This document shows positions 1-8,922 of a stretch of DNA of 64,000 bases, one piece after another (position 1 is the stretch's first letter; every line of letters starts with the position of its first letter). The DNA comes from Bin87 sp965261925 (GTDB taxonomy: Bacteria > Chloroflexota > Dehalococcoidia > Lucifugimonadales > UBA3495), in NCBI GenBank assembly GCA_965261925.1, contig OZ253486.1:682001-746000 (forward strand). The letters are read 5' to 3'. The translations under genes and the position numbers were made by a program. Under the pieces are notes generated by a model, which was not told the origin of the DNA, searched no databases, and was given only the letters and a program-made list of their open reading frames with translations.

Positions 1-274
1 TCTTCCTGGCCTGCGCCAGCATGTTGGGCGCGCCGTCGGCTGCGGTTATGTCGAAACCGTCGGCTTTCAGAGTAACGGCATGAAATCCGGTGCCGCAGGC
101 GATGTCCAGCACAGTTTCGGCTCCATGCTCCTTCAGGATATCCTGGAAGAAGTTGTTTTCCGCCTCCGCCCGACGCTGCCAGTCGATCAATTCGTCCCAC
201 CGTCCGACGAACTTGGGCGAGTACTGTTCCTTGTACAGGTCTTTGGGGACGATGATTCTTTCGGCTTGAGACAT
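1..274 (-). CDS. SAM-dependent methyltransferase, N-terminal part
   Basis: The gene starts at the ATG at 274 and runs off the left edge, so only about 91 N-terminal residues are visible. The start is supported by an AAGGAG ribosome site just upstream. Residues 54-62 read VLDIACGTG, which is the glycine-rich motif I that binds S-adenosylmethionine in class I methyltransferases. The segment before it (KFVGRWDELIDWQRRAEAE) resembles the N-terminus of glycine/sarcosine N-methyltransferase-like enzymes, but the substrate cannot be decided without the missing C-terminal part. It is transcribed away from the neighbouring IS66 remnant, whose 3' end lies 35 bases upstream of this start. Confidence 0.75.
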   Translation of the reverse strand, partial: MSQAERIIVPKDLYKEQYSPKFVGRWDELIDWQRRAEAENNFFQDILKEHGAETVLDIACGTGFHAVTLKADGFDITAADGAPNMLAQARK

Positions 275-308
275 GCAATCACTCCTTGTGTGGTGAAATT
301 GTAACAGT

Positions 309-1664
309 TCAGACTTGTGGGGTAGTGAGTAATTGTCGGCAGGCGGTGAGGGGGTTCAAGGCCTGGGCTCGCCAAGTGCCGAAGACTGAGGCCAGCGTCA
401 TCTTGGTGTCAGTGCCCTGGACTGACCGGGCGCCACCACTGATCTTCCGACTGATCACCACCGGGCGCAGGCTGCGCTCAGCGGCGTTGTTGTCCGGCGG
501 CGCTCCCAGTTCGGCTACGAAGACGAAGAGCTCTTTGATGTGTTTCTCCATGCGTCGGCACAGCCTGGCCTGAGCCGGCCGACGGGTCATCCCGGTAGGG
601 ACGGCAGAGGGCCAGCAGTCGTTGCTCCAGGGCCAGTTGGGCAATGCGTCGTTGCTGCTCTGAAGGATGGGTAAAAGCCTTGGCCTGGACATAGACACTA
701 TGGACGGCGTCGGCCCACTGTGCCAGTGTTGCGTCCTCGGGTAGAGGGCGCGCAGGTCGTGGATGTCCCGCAGCAGATGGGCCCAGCAGCGTTGTTTGGG
801 ACCGTCGTGTGGTAGGCGGCGTAGAAGTCGCTGACCAGCACGCCAGCAAACTCCTCGCCCAGGACTTCATCCACCACCGCCTTGCCCCGTCCCCGTCGCA
901 GAGCCTGCCCCTGGCTTGAACAGGGGAAGTACCGCTGGGTGGGTGTGCTGAAAGTCCAGACGTAGCCGTTGTGCCCGTCCTCCCGCCAACCCGTCTCATC
1001 GGCATGGACCACCGGGCTGCCTCGGATCCGTTCCACTATATCGGCCATCGCAGCCTGGGCCTGGCGAGCCACCTTTTGCGTGGCGTCCACGATGGCTCCC
1101 AGACTGAGGCGCAGCCCATGGACGGCATCCAGGTACCACTGGATGGTGCGGAAGGGCAGCCGAGCCTCCTCCTTAAAGCGCAGCAATCAAACTCATTACG
1201 TTGACCCCCAGACGCTGCTTATCCAGCACCACGCCGTCCAGTTGCGCCGGTGGCACACAGCGGCGCTGGCAACTCGGACAGGTACGGGCGATGTAAGCGT
1301 GCTCAGTTACCTGCACCGGAACTTGGGGCAGGTCGATCACTTCCCGAGTGCGCTGGGTCCAGCCACCGGCCAGCTGAGTTCCGCAGTCGGGACACTGTGC
1401 CACCGCGCGTTCCACCCGCTGGGTGGGCGTCATGCGGGTGCGGGCGAAGCCGTGGGGACGAGGCTTGCGAGGCCCTTTGGGCTGGGCCGGTTTCCGGTCG
1501 GCTTTGGGCTTAAGACCGGGCATCCGGCCCGAGCCGCTGGGTTTGGCCTGCCCTTCCAATTGGGCAATCCGTTTCTCCAACCGCTCGATGATCGCCTGTT
1601 GCCGGACGATAATGGCAATCAGGACATCCCGGTCGGCAGTCTTGAGGTCAATCTCCCCGTCCAT
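309..1664 (-). pseudogene. IS66-family transposase, frameshifted
   Basis: Four overlapping pieces in different minus-strand frames together rebuild an IS66 (TnpC-type) DDE transposase. The order is: an N-terminal coiled-coil leader starting at the ATG at 1664 (MDGEIDLKTADRD), a zinc-binding segment with CPDCG and CPSCQ pairs, the core with HADETGW and SDFYAAY acidic motifs, and the C-terminal NNAAERSLRP segment with the last acidic residue, ending at 309. Frame changes fall near 1180, near 800 and near 590, so no continuous protein can be made. I did not find the accessory tnpA/tnpB genes or convincing terminal inverted repeats, so this is a decayed, non-autonomous remnant. Confidence 0.85.
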
Positions 1665-1739
1665 GCCCACTATATGACATAACACCACCGGCGGCGCAAG
1701 GCTCCCTGAACCCCTTTCGGCCAATTCGCCTCACCAAGT

Positions 1740-3450
1740 CTAAACCCCAATCCACCGAAAGGATGAGAGTGGCGTCGTTCTGAGGGGATGAGAAAGTGCT
1801 CCCGGCTTCGGGGATAATGGTTTTTGAAGCAGAAAACCACCCTGAAACAAGGAGCACCCAACGGATGCTAACACGCAACGACCCCGACCGCATCCAAGTC
1901 GCCTTTGACGATCACCGCCTGGTGGCCAATGCCGGGCTGATCCTTCCGGTCACTTTGGCCCATCACCTGGGACTGGGCGAGCTGGTGGACCACTACGTTG
2001 ACCTGGGAAATGCGCCGGGTCGGGCCAATGCGGGAGACAAGCTGCTGACGTTGGTGGCGTCGGCGCTGGCCGGTGGCGACTGCATCGACGACACCGACGC
2101 GCTGCGCGCAGGGGGAACCGAGCAGGTGCTGGGCTGCAAGGTCAAAGCGCCGTCCACGTTGGGGACCTTCCTGCGGAGTTTCAGTTGGGGACACGTCCGC
2201 CAGCTGGATCGGGTGAGCCGAGAGGTGCTGGCGAGGGCCTGGACCGCTGGGGCTGGACCCGGCAATGATCCGTTGACCATCGACCTGGACTCCACCATCT
2301 GCGAGACCTACGGGCTCGCCAAGGAAGGCGCGCAGCGCCACAACTACGCCGGTCAGCGGGGCTATCACCCGCTGCTGGCCGTGGCCGCCGGTACCGGCGA
2401 CGTGCTGATGGCACGATTACGCAAAGGCCGGGCCAACACGGCTCGAGGCGCCGCCCACTTCCTGCGGGAGACGGTGAGACGAGTGCGCCACGCCGGAGCC
2501 GCCGGACCACTCACCATGCGCGCCGACAGCGGCTTCTACAACCATGACATCGTCGCCGTCTGCCGAAAGATGGACGTCCGCTTCTCCATCACCATCCGCC
2601 AGCACCAGAGCGTGCGCAGTATCATCGAGGCCATATCCGAGACGGAGTGGACGCCCATACCCTACTGGATGGAGGGTGCCGCCGACGTAGCGGAGACCAC
2701 CTACACTCCCTTCCAGAGCGAACCCGACGCCGTGCCGGTGCGCCTCATCGTCCGCAGAGTGAAGCCCACGCCCGGCTCCCAACTGGCGCTGTTCGCCACC
2801 TACAGCTATCACGCTTTCATTACCGACCGCAAGGGCGACACCCTGGATCTGGAGGCCGACCATCGTCGCCACGCCGAGATCGAGAACGCCATCCGCGATC
2901 TCAAGTACGGCGTGGGGCTCAACCACCTCCCCTCGGGACGCTTCCCCGCCAACGCCGCCTGGCTGGTCGTCCAGGTCATCGCCCATAACCTGGCACGCTG
3001 GACAACACGCATCGGCCTGGGCGAGCCGGTGATGACCACCAAGACCCTCCGACGACGCTTCTTCTCCCTGGCCGGACGCATCACCCGCAAGGCTCGGAGT
3101 CTCACCTTGCACCTTCCCCAGGGCTGGCCCTGGCAAAACCAATTCGGCAGAGCCCTTTCCAGACTGCGCGCCCTGCCACTCCCTGCCTGACGGCGTCCTA
3201 CCCGTCCGCCGCACTACCCAACCGCTTGGCGGGTCTGCGCCAGGCTGGGCACAGATTGCCTCCTGCCGCCGTCTGCAAGCTGATCTCGTCCTCCGACACG
3301 ACCTGCGGTCGTCAACAACCCCGTTCTGCGGCGGTCACACCCCACACCCAGCCGGATCTCCAGGGATCAAAGCCCTACAGCCTGTTTCCCTCGCCTCTCA
3401 TCCCTGGTCTGACCCCCGCGGTCGTATCCCTTCGGTGGATTCGGGCTTAG
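1740..3450 (+). mobile_element. IS1380-family insertion sequence, complete
   Basis: The element is bounded by imperfect inverted repeats of about 25 bases. The left end (1740-1764) begins CTAAACCCCAATCCACCGAA and the right end (3426-3450) reads CTAAGCCCGAATCCACCGAA on the reverse strand, differing at two positions over the first 20. It contains one intact transposase gene. No convincing target-site duplication is visible. Two further, decayed relatives with the same end sequence are in the window (47409-48404 minus and 51726-52130 minus). Confidence 0.85.
1865..3190 (+). CDS. IS1380-family transposase
   Basis: This is a 441-residue DDE transposase of the IS1380 family, catalysing cut-and-paste transposition of the surrounding element. 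The ATG at 1865 is chosen because it follows an AAGGAG ribosome site (the frame opens upstream to 1796) and the related copy at 48278 starts at the same place. The catalytic region contains DLDSTICETYG and later MRADSGFYNH, and the C-terminal part has HAEIENAIRDLKYG with the conserved glutamate. Length is normal for the family and no interruption is visible, so it is probably functional. Confidence 0.9.
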   Translation: MLTRNDPDRIQVAFDDHRLVANAGLILPVTLAHHLGLGELVDHYVDLGNAPGRANAGDKLLTLVASALAGGDCIDDTDALRAGGTEQVLGCKVKAPSTLGTFLRSFSWGHVRQLDRVSREVLARAWTAGAGPGNDPLTIDLDSTICETYGLAKEGAQRHNYAGQRGYHPLLAVAAGTGDVLMARLRKGRANTARGAAHFLRETVRRVRHAGAAGPLTMRADSGFYNHDIVAVCRKMDVRFSITIRQHQSVRSIIEAISETEWTPIPYWMEGAADVAETTYTPFQSEPDAVPVRLIVRRVKPTPGSQLALFATYSYHAFITDRKGDTLDLEADHRRHAEIENAIRDLKYGVGLNHLPSGRFPANAAWLVVQVIAHNLARWTTRIGLGEPVMTTKTLRRRFFSLAGRITRKARSLTLHLPQGWPWQNQFGRALSRLRALPLPA

Positions 3451-3808
3451 GCTGACGGTACGGTCAGTGTGGATGATGAACCGGCTCTCCCCGCAGGGTT
3501 GGTGGAGCGCGACGTGGACGGTGTGTTCAGCGGCTGCCGGGTTGTCGCCTATGCTGGCGACGGTGGTGAGGGTCGGGTCGGCTGGCCGGTTGGCTTGAGA
3601 ATGACAATGGGCGGTTGGTATCGCACTCGAGCCCCCGATGGTGTGCGGGACGGGCCTTGGCCGCCGGGTCTGAGGTGGATGGTTTTCTCGGCCTGTTCGG
3701 CTGCTGTGCGGAAATGATCGGTTGTGTTGCTCACGGTGCTCAGGTTTTAGAGTCCGCAGGTGGGTGAAGACGGGCTGCCGTTTGGCGGTATAGTTACGGC
3801 AGATGACG
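3451..3808. other. Intergenic stretch after IS1380, no recognised gene
   Basis: About 360 bases between the right end of the IS1380 element and the DUF4238 gene. A 61-codon minus-strand frame (3549-3734) exists, but it is Pro/Arg-rich, lacks a clear ribosome site and resembles nothing I know. I see no repeat, RNA gene or terminator I could defend. Confidence 0.4.
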
Positions 3809-5137
3809 TTACCCAGGGATGATGTGGGTTACCGCGCTAGCTGGGTCGTTTGGATCCGTGAATGTCTTTACGGGGGCTCCTTCGCGTAGAAGTTGAGGGA
3901 TTGCATTAGGTCCGTGTCTGTAGTCATGCAACTTCCACCAATCAGGCCGTGTGGCTGCACTCCACTTGGTTCGAATGAACGACAGGTCGAGGGACAGGTT
4001 AGGCATTTCGCTGTGTCCTACGAGGAGCTTCGATTGATCCCCCGGCTCTGTGGATTCGTACTCGGCTAATTGGATGGTCGGCTTGTGACGCTCGTCCAAT
4101 ACCGTTTGTACGAGGCCTGGCACTTGTTCGAGCAGTTGGGGAGAGTTGGCGTACAAATTTTGAATGGCGCAAAGGGCTTGCATCTGGTTCAGTTGGCGAA
4201 TATCGGACTCATTTGCCTCGGTTGTATGGCTTCGTTTCGAAGCGGCGGAAGTTAGCTCGTATGCGTTGGGATCGAACAGCATGACCACACTGCGTGGTGA
4301 GATCGGGCAGAATGCTTGGAATCCATGGGTGTCCGCACCGGTGGTCGCTCCGTGTAACCCTTGGGACAGTTGGTTATAGAAGAAGGCGGGGTTATCACTG
4401 GTGAGGAACCGGTCCGTGGGAGCAGTGACAAGGTGCGGTTCTAGGTCGTCCATGATCGGAAGTTGGGCTTCGACCGAAAGTTTGACGGCTTCCAATTGTG
4501 GGAAGTCGTATTGGACCCGGGTGTCTCCCGGGGCCGCTCCCATGGCGTCCAATAATATTGGTATTGACTGGGCGTAGATTTGTCGTATGACTTCCGCTTC
4601 TGATGGGGTGCGTGAGTGCTGTGCGGCGATGAAAGCGAACAAATCTAGGAACGATTGAGGATCAATCTCGATGTGGGGTAAGCTTTGGCTTTCTCTGATT
4701 CGGCGGCATACGCGGGCGAAGCGCTGGTCCCAAGCTTGGAGGACGTTCTCGGTGTCTTGACTCGCGTAGTAGAGGCGCTGTTGGCCTTGTCCTTTGATTC
4801 CCACATCGTAGCGAGGGGTAGCGGCCTCGATGTCATAAAGGTGGGTCAGATTGGGGCGACTGGCCCAGGCGCTCAAATAGAATACCGGGAGAAAATGGTG
4901 TTTTTTCGACCGCGTCAAGGGAATGTCCTGGCCGACTGACCTTATGGATGTCGTGTTTGTCGGATGTCGCATCGGTTTGGTTAGCGGACGGATTGTGCCA
5001 TGTGTGCTGGTGGGACACAATCGGGTGCGCTCGGCCTCCATAGCCGGCTTCGCATTGCCGATCATCAGTGTGGCTCGTGCTGGCCTAAAGGGTTGACGGT
5101 GCTGGTGTAGATGGGCGTCGAGTGGGAACTCCGTCAC
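3809..5137 (-). CDS. DUF4238 domain protein
   Basis: The open frame is 442 codons. From about residue 78 it reads KKHHFLPVFYLSAW, the signature start of DUF4238 proteins, followed by the family's helical core (FAFIAAQHSRTPSEAE near the middle and PTDRFLTSDNPAFF further on). Function is not established for this family; members often lie in accessory regions. The first 55-75 residues do not look conserved. The upstream GTG at 5137 overlaps the stop codon of the Cys-rich gene before it (GTGA), which suggests coupling, but an internal ATG at 4972 would give a more typical N-terminus. It sits between two insertion sequences, consistent with a mobile accessory gene. Confidence 0.7.
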   Translation of the reverse strand: MTEFPLDAHLHQHRQPFRPARATLMIGNAKPAMEAERTRLCPTSTHGTIRPLTKPMRHPTNTTSIRSVGQDIPLTRSKKHHFLPVFYLSAWASRPNLTHLYDIEAATPRYDVGIKGQGQQRLYYASQDTENVLQAWDQRFARVCRRIRESQSLPHIEIDPQSFLDLFAFIAAQHSRTPSEAEVIRQIYAQSIPILLDAMGAAPGDTRVQYDFPQLEAVKLSVEAQLPIMDDLEPHLVTAPTDRFLTSDNPAFFYNQLSQGLHGATTGADTHGFQAFCPISPRSVVMLFDPNAYELTSAASKRSHTTEANESDIRQLNQMQALCAIQNLYANSPQLLEQVPGLVQTVLDERHKPTIQLAEYESTEPGDQSKLLVGHSEMPNLSLDLSFIRTKWSAATRPDWWKLHDYRHGPNAIPQLLREGAPVKTFTDPNDPASAVTHIIPG

Positions 5138-5438
5138 ATGCGTACGGGTTCACCCCATAGGTCGGTTTGGACGGGTTCGGCCGTGGTATCGCCTGTTCTC
5201 TGTGACCGTTTCGGCTTGCGGGAGTAGCGTCGCTGGCGGTGACGATGTTCTTCGGCGCACTTTGGGCATCGCGTGGAGCCAGGAGTTGCCTGCGCTTGGC
5301 AGTCGTGGCAAAGGCCCTCGCGATTGAGGTCTTGCCTTTGCAGAGCGTTGCGGGCGTTTTCCGAGTTGCGGTGGCACTCTGCGAATGGCGCGCACCGGCT
5401 TTTGCCGGGCAGCGGCGGGTTGGAGCACGATTTACAAA
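5134..5438 (-). pseudogene. Cys-rich zinc-ribbon protein, 5' end lost at IS junction
   Basis: A minus-strand frame ending TGA at 5134-5136 encodes about 100 residues with repeated cysteine pairs: CKSC, CAPFAEC, CHDC and CPKC, followed by a basic tail (RRQRRYSRKPKRSQR is typical in kind). This pattern suggests one or two zinc ribbons with a nucleic-acid-binding tail. No start codon is available: the frame meets a stop inside the terminal repeat of the IS701-like element at 5439, so the true 5' end is missing. Its stop overlaps the GTG of the DUF4238 frame by four bases (GTGA), suggesting an original two-gene operon. The family is not recognised. Confidence 0.55.
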
Positions 5439-6851
5439 CTGGACTTTGCGCATTTCAGGCGGCGTAAGCGAGGGAATCCACCAATCGGTGGTACAGAGCG
5501 GTGGGGAGTTCTTGCGTATCGGGGTCGCTGGGCGACCGGGGGAAACCCTCCGACGCCAGCCACAGGTGGCGGCGCACCAGGGGCGATGGCGTCGACGAAG
5601 GTCGGCGACGGTTTGTCGTACCAGGCCGCTCTACGCTGGATCATGGGGTGGCGTTCTTGCAGCGCGTGGGCGGCCAGGGTGATCCAGGAAAAGAGTCCCA
5701 GCAGGACCGGCGTGGTGCGGGTGATGGCCAGGTCGGACCACTGGCGCTGGGTCTCCACGCCCAGATGGGTCCGCACCTCCTGAAAAGTGACCTCCAGTTG
5801 CCAGCGCAGCACGAACCATTCCAGGATCTGGCCATTCCAGGATCTGCGTCGGGTCTGCCGACGGGTCGGTGCACAGCAGGGCCTGGGGCGCGAAGGCGCC
5901 CTGTGGGTCTCGGATCAGCACCCAGCGAATGCGCACCGGGGGTTTGCCCGAGCGGTACCAGACTGCGGTCTGGGAGGTGAGTTCCACAGTGCGGGTGGCG
6001 CCGTCGTACCAGCCCACCGTGGCGCTGGTCCAGGTTACCTGAGGCTGGTCAGTAGCCGGGGGTTGCTCAAGGAGCGCTTTCAGCGAGGGTCGTCGTGCGC
6101 CCTTCAGCGCTGGGCGGCCGTTCTGACCCGGTTGACGGGGTGGCGCGGGCGCATAGAGGGCGGCATCCAGGCGCAGTCTGGCGATCAGGGTAACGGGTTC
6201 CGACAGGGACTGGCAGCAGTGCAGCAGGTCGAGCACAGCGTAGCCGTTGTCCCCCACCAGCACCAGCGACCGCTGCGGCAGCCAGCGGCGCAGTTGCAGG
6301 ACCATCTGGCGTGCCCAGTCGGTGAGCTTCTTGTGCCGACGTCCTCTCTCCTGATAGTACCGCGCCGATGGCGCCAGCACCGTGAGCACCGGCAGGGCCC
6401 AATGGCGTCCCGCCCAGGGCACCTGGCCCAGCCACATCAGGGAGATCCAGCGCAAACCACTGGCTTTGACCACTTGGGAGCGGCTGGAACGCACCGCATC
6501 ACGGTAAACGCCCAGAGCGCCGATGCTACGGCCCCGACGCCGCTCCAAGGTTTCGTCGACGCCGAAGATCAGGGGGCCATCGCCGCGATCCAGGTGCTGG
6601 AGCAACAATACCAACAGAATACCCGCGGCCGCACGGGGCGACCACACCGCCCGGTTGAGCACCTCATGGTAGCGGGCGAAGTCGCCGTCATCGCTGCGAC
6701 CCATGACCCGCAGCGCCGCGGCCACCGTGCGCTGGCCTGGCGCCAGTATCGCGCCCACCAGCAACACCTGCGCTTTGCGCCAGGTTGGGTTGCTGAACAA
6801 CGTTGCGAAGGGAACGAGAACGGCTACAATGGCATCGGGCAGGGTGAGCAT
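5432..6851 (-). pseudogene. IS701-like DDE transposase, frameshifted by a 16-bp duplication
   Basis: Translation begins at the ATG at 6851 and gives a DDE transposase with GVDETLERRRGR (first acidic motif), VYRDAVRSS, VKASGLRW and VLVGDNGYA (second acidic motif). The frame is correct to about residue 337, then changes at 5816-5846, where a 15-base sequence is repeated with a period of 16. Removing one copy joins the frame to its proper continuation (LRWQLEVTFQEVRTHLGVET), which holds the last acidic region. That frame then reads through the terminal repeat and stops at 5432, just outside the element. Product would be truncated and inactive unless the duplication reverts. Confidence 0.85.
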
Positions 6852-6931
6852 GGCTGGACCTTTCGTCGAAAGTGGGGTCAGGCCATCTTACCCTGTCCTT
6901 ATTCTTTTCCTAAAAAATGCGCAAAGTCCAG
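5439..6931 (-). mobile_element. IS701/IS4-like insertion sequence
   Basis: Perfect 17-base inverted repeats mark both ends: CTGGACTTTGCGCATTT at 5439-5455 and its reverse complement at 6915-6931. The 1.49-kb element carries a single minus-strand transposase gene with a frameshift. The bases outside the two ends do not match (ACAAA on the left, GGAAG on the right), so there is no target-site duplication. The flanking genes on both sides lack their 5' ends. Confidence 0.8.
5816..5846. repeat. 16-bp tandem duplication causing a frameshift
   Basis: The 15-base sequence CCATTCCAGGATCTG occurs at 5816-5830 and again at 5832-5846, separated by one G. The 16-base period is not a multiple of three, so it shifts the transposase reading frame. 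This looks like slippage or a template-switch duplication. Confidence 0.9.
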
Positions 6932-7578
6932 GGAAGACCATCTGCACAAGATCGGCAGCGCCCTGCACCTGGCGCGGCACTTCGGCCATCCCGAAACGAC
7001 GTTGGTGGAAGCCGACCTCTGGATAGTTCCCTACCCCTGCTACGGGACCGCCCGGCGTCGCCGGCCTAACCTGCTCGTCGCCTTCAACGTGGACCCGGCA
7101 GCCTACGAGTCCAGCAATGGCTACATCATCTCGGGACAGGGGGAAGCCGCCCGACTTCGTACTGGAAGTGGCTTCCCCCGGCACCGCAGAAATCGACGTG
7201 GTCGATAAGCGCGACGACTACGCGGCCCTGGGCATCCCCGAATACTGGCGCTTCGACAGGACGGGAGAGCATCACGGCGCACGGTTGGCAGGAGACCGGT
7301 TGCTGGATGGTGTGTACGTGCCGATGCGGATAGATGAGTTGCAGGAAGGGGTCCTGCAGGGCTACAGCGTGGCGTTGAACCTGTATATGCGATGGGAGCA
7401 CGGTCAGCTGGGATGGTACGATCCGGCCGCCGGACAGCACATCCCGACCTACGATGACCAGCTCGCCAGGGCGGAGAGCGAGCGGGCGGCCCGGACGCGA
7501 GCCGAGGACCGGGCCGAAGTCGCCGAGGATCGCGTCCGCGAACTGGAATCAGAGATCCGCAGGCTGCATGACGCCTGA
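6932..7578 (+). pseudogene. Uma2-family protein, 5'-truncated and frameshifted
   Basis: This Uma2 (DUF820, restriction-endonuclease-like fold) gene begins directly at the right end of the IS701-like element. The first part reads SALHLARHFGHPETTLVEAD and continues to NGYIISGQG, then a run of five G at 7139-7143 shifts the frame. The next frame resumes with KPPDFVLEVASPGT and IPEYWRFD, both typical of the family, and ends in a charged heptad-like helix (ERAARTRAEDRAEVAEDRV). Both an N-terminal loss of perhaps 25-40 residues and the homopolymer frameshift argue for a pseudogene. The stop at 7578 is 25 bases before the ISAs1 insertion. Confidence 0.8.
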
Positions 7579-7603
7579 CCTGTCCCGCCACTCCCGCCCT
7601 CTC

Positions 7604-8838
7604 GCAGGGCAATCGCGTCTTAATAGTATTTTTAGAAATGTGCTAACGTGCCATGATCCGTTGAACCAAATGGAGGCAGTGAGGCATGGCAGAACCACCC
7701 AAAACAACTATTCTCGATCATTTCGCTGACCTGGACGACCCACGGGTGGAACGCACCCGACGCCATAAGCTGGTGGACATCATTGCCATTGCCATTTGTG
7801 CCACCATCTGCGGCGCCGATTCCTGGGTCCACATAGAACTCTTCGGCAAGAGCAAGCTGGCCTGGTTTCAGACCTTCCTGGAATTGCCCCACGGTATCCC
7901 ATCCCACGACACCTTTGGCGATGTGTTCGCCCGCCTGGACCCAGTGCAGTTGCAGAATAGCTTCGTATCCTGGACCCAGGCCATCGCCGAGTTGCTGCCG
8001 GGTGAGGTGGTGGCCATTGACGGCAAGACGGCCCGACGGTCCTATGATCCGGCGGGGAACAAGGGGGCCATACACCTGGTCAGCGCCTGGGCCACGCAGA
8101 ATAACCTGACCCTGGGCCAGGTCAAGACTGAGGAGAAGTCCAATGAGATCACCGCCATTCCACAACTGCTGGAGATGCTGGACTTGAATGGCTGCATCGT
8201 GACCATCGATGCCATGGGCTGCCAGCGGGAGATCGCCCAGCAGATCATAGCGGGCGGGGCCGACTACGTGCTGGCGGTGAAGGAGAACCAGGGCCGGTTG
8301 CATGAGGGCATCCGAGACCTGTTCCAGGGAGCCGAGGCCTGGGGTTTTGACGGGGTGCCTTACGATTATGCACGGACCGTGGACAAGGGACATGGACGGG
8401 TGGAACGGCGGGAATGCTGGACCATCACGGCGACGGACTGCCTGGATTATCTGGACCCCCAGGGGCAATGGTCCCAACTGAAGGCGGCCGTCAGGGTGGT
8501 GGGCCATCGTCAAACTGGAGCGGGTGGCATAAGTCAGCCCCGCTACTACATCAGCAGCCTGCCAGCCTCAGCAGAACAACTCCTGGCTGCCATCAGAAGC
8601 CACTGGAGCATCGAAAACTCGCTGCACTGGACCTTGGACGTGACCTTTCGGGAAGACCAGTGCCGAGTGCGCAAGGACCATGGACCGCAGAACCTGGCCA
8701 CGCTGCGGCAGATTGGGCACAACCGGTTGAAAAACGAAAGCACCTTGAAAGTAGGCATTCAGGGCAAGCGGCTCAACGCCGGATGGGACGAGGACTACCT
8801 GCGCAAAGTCCTCCTCGGATAAGACGCGATTGCCCTGC
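7604..8838 (+). mobile_element. ISAs1-family insertion sequence, complete and recent
   Basis: Perfect 19-base terminal inverted repeats (GCAGGGCAATCGCGTCTTA at 7604-7622, its complement at 8820-8838) enclose an intact transposase gene in 1,235 bases. The element is flanked by an 8-base direct repeat GCCCTCTC at 7596-7603 and 8839-8846, which fits the 8-10 bp duplications known for ISAs1. Perfect ends, intact gene and perfect duplication indicate a recent transposition. Confidence 0.95.
7686..8822 (+). CDS. ISAs1-family transposase
   Basis: A 378-residue DDE transposase. The N-terminal DUF4338/transposase-associated segment begins FADLDDPRVERTRRHKLVDI, typical of ISAs1. The catalytic part has VVAIDGKTARRSYD (first Asp), IVTIDAMGCQ (second Asp) and HWSIENSLHWTLDVTFREDQ (Glu), so all three catalytic acids are present. 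Length is normal for the family. The stop codon at 8820-8822 lies within the right inverted repeat, a usual economy for small IS elements. It is intact and likely active. Confidence 0.95.
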   Translation: MAEPPKTTILDHFADLDDPRVERTRRHKLVDIIAIAICATICGADSWVHIELFGKSKLAWFQTFLELPHGIPSHDTFGDVFARLDPVQLQNSFVSWTQAIAELLPGEVVAIDGKTARRSYDPAGNKGAIHLVSAWATQNNLTLGQVKTEEKSNEITAIPQLLEMLDLNGCIVTIDAMGCQREIAQQIIAGGADYVLAVKENQGRLHEGIRDLFQGAEAWGFDGVPYDYARTVDKGHGRVERRECWTITATDCLDYLDPQGQWSQLKAAVRVVGHRQTGAGGISQPRYYISSLPASAEQLLAAIRSHWSIENSLHWTLDVTFREDQCRVRKDHGPQNLATLRQIGHNRLKNESTLKVGIQGKRLNAGWDEDYLRKVLLG

Positions 8839-8853
8839 GCCCTCTCGTCGCAA

Positions 8854-8882
8854 TTGCCGCTCCCGACCCGGTGCGATATACT
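8854..8882 (+). promoter_or_regulatory. Possible sigma-70-type promoter for the acyl-CoA dehydrogenase gene
   Basis: TTGCCG at 8854-8859 and TATACT at 8877-8882 are separated by 17 bases and match 4/6 and 5/6 of the sigma-70 consensus. The predicted start of transcription is about 35 bases before the ATG at 8923. The site lies just downstream of the ISAs1 target duplication, so the insertion left it intact. Confidence 0.4.
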
Positions 8883-8922
8883 CCCAGCGATTTTCCCCAA
8901 CAATGCCCGGGAGGGCCGACAT

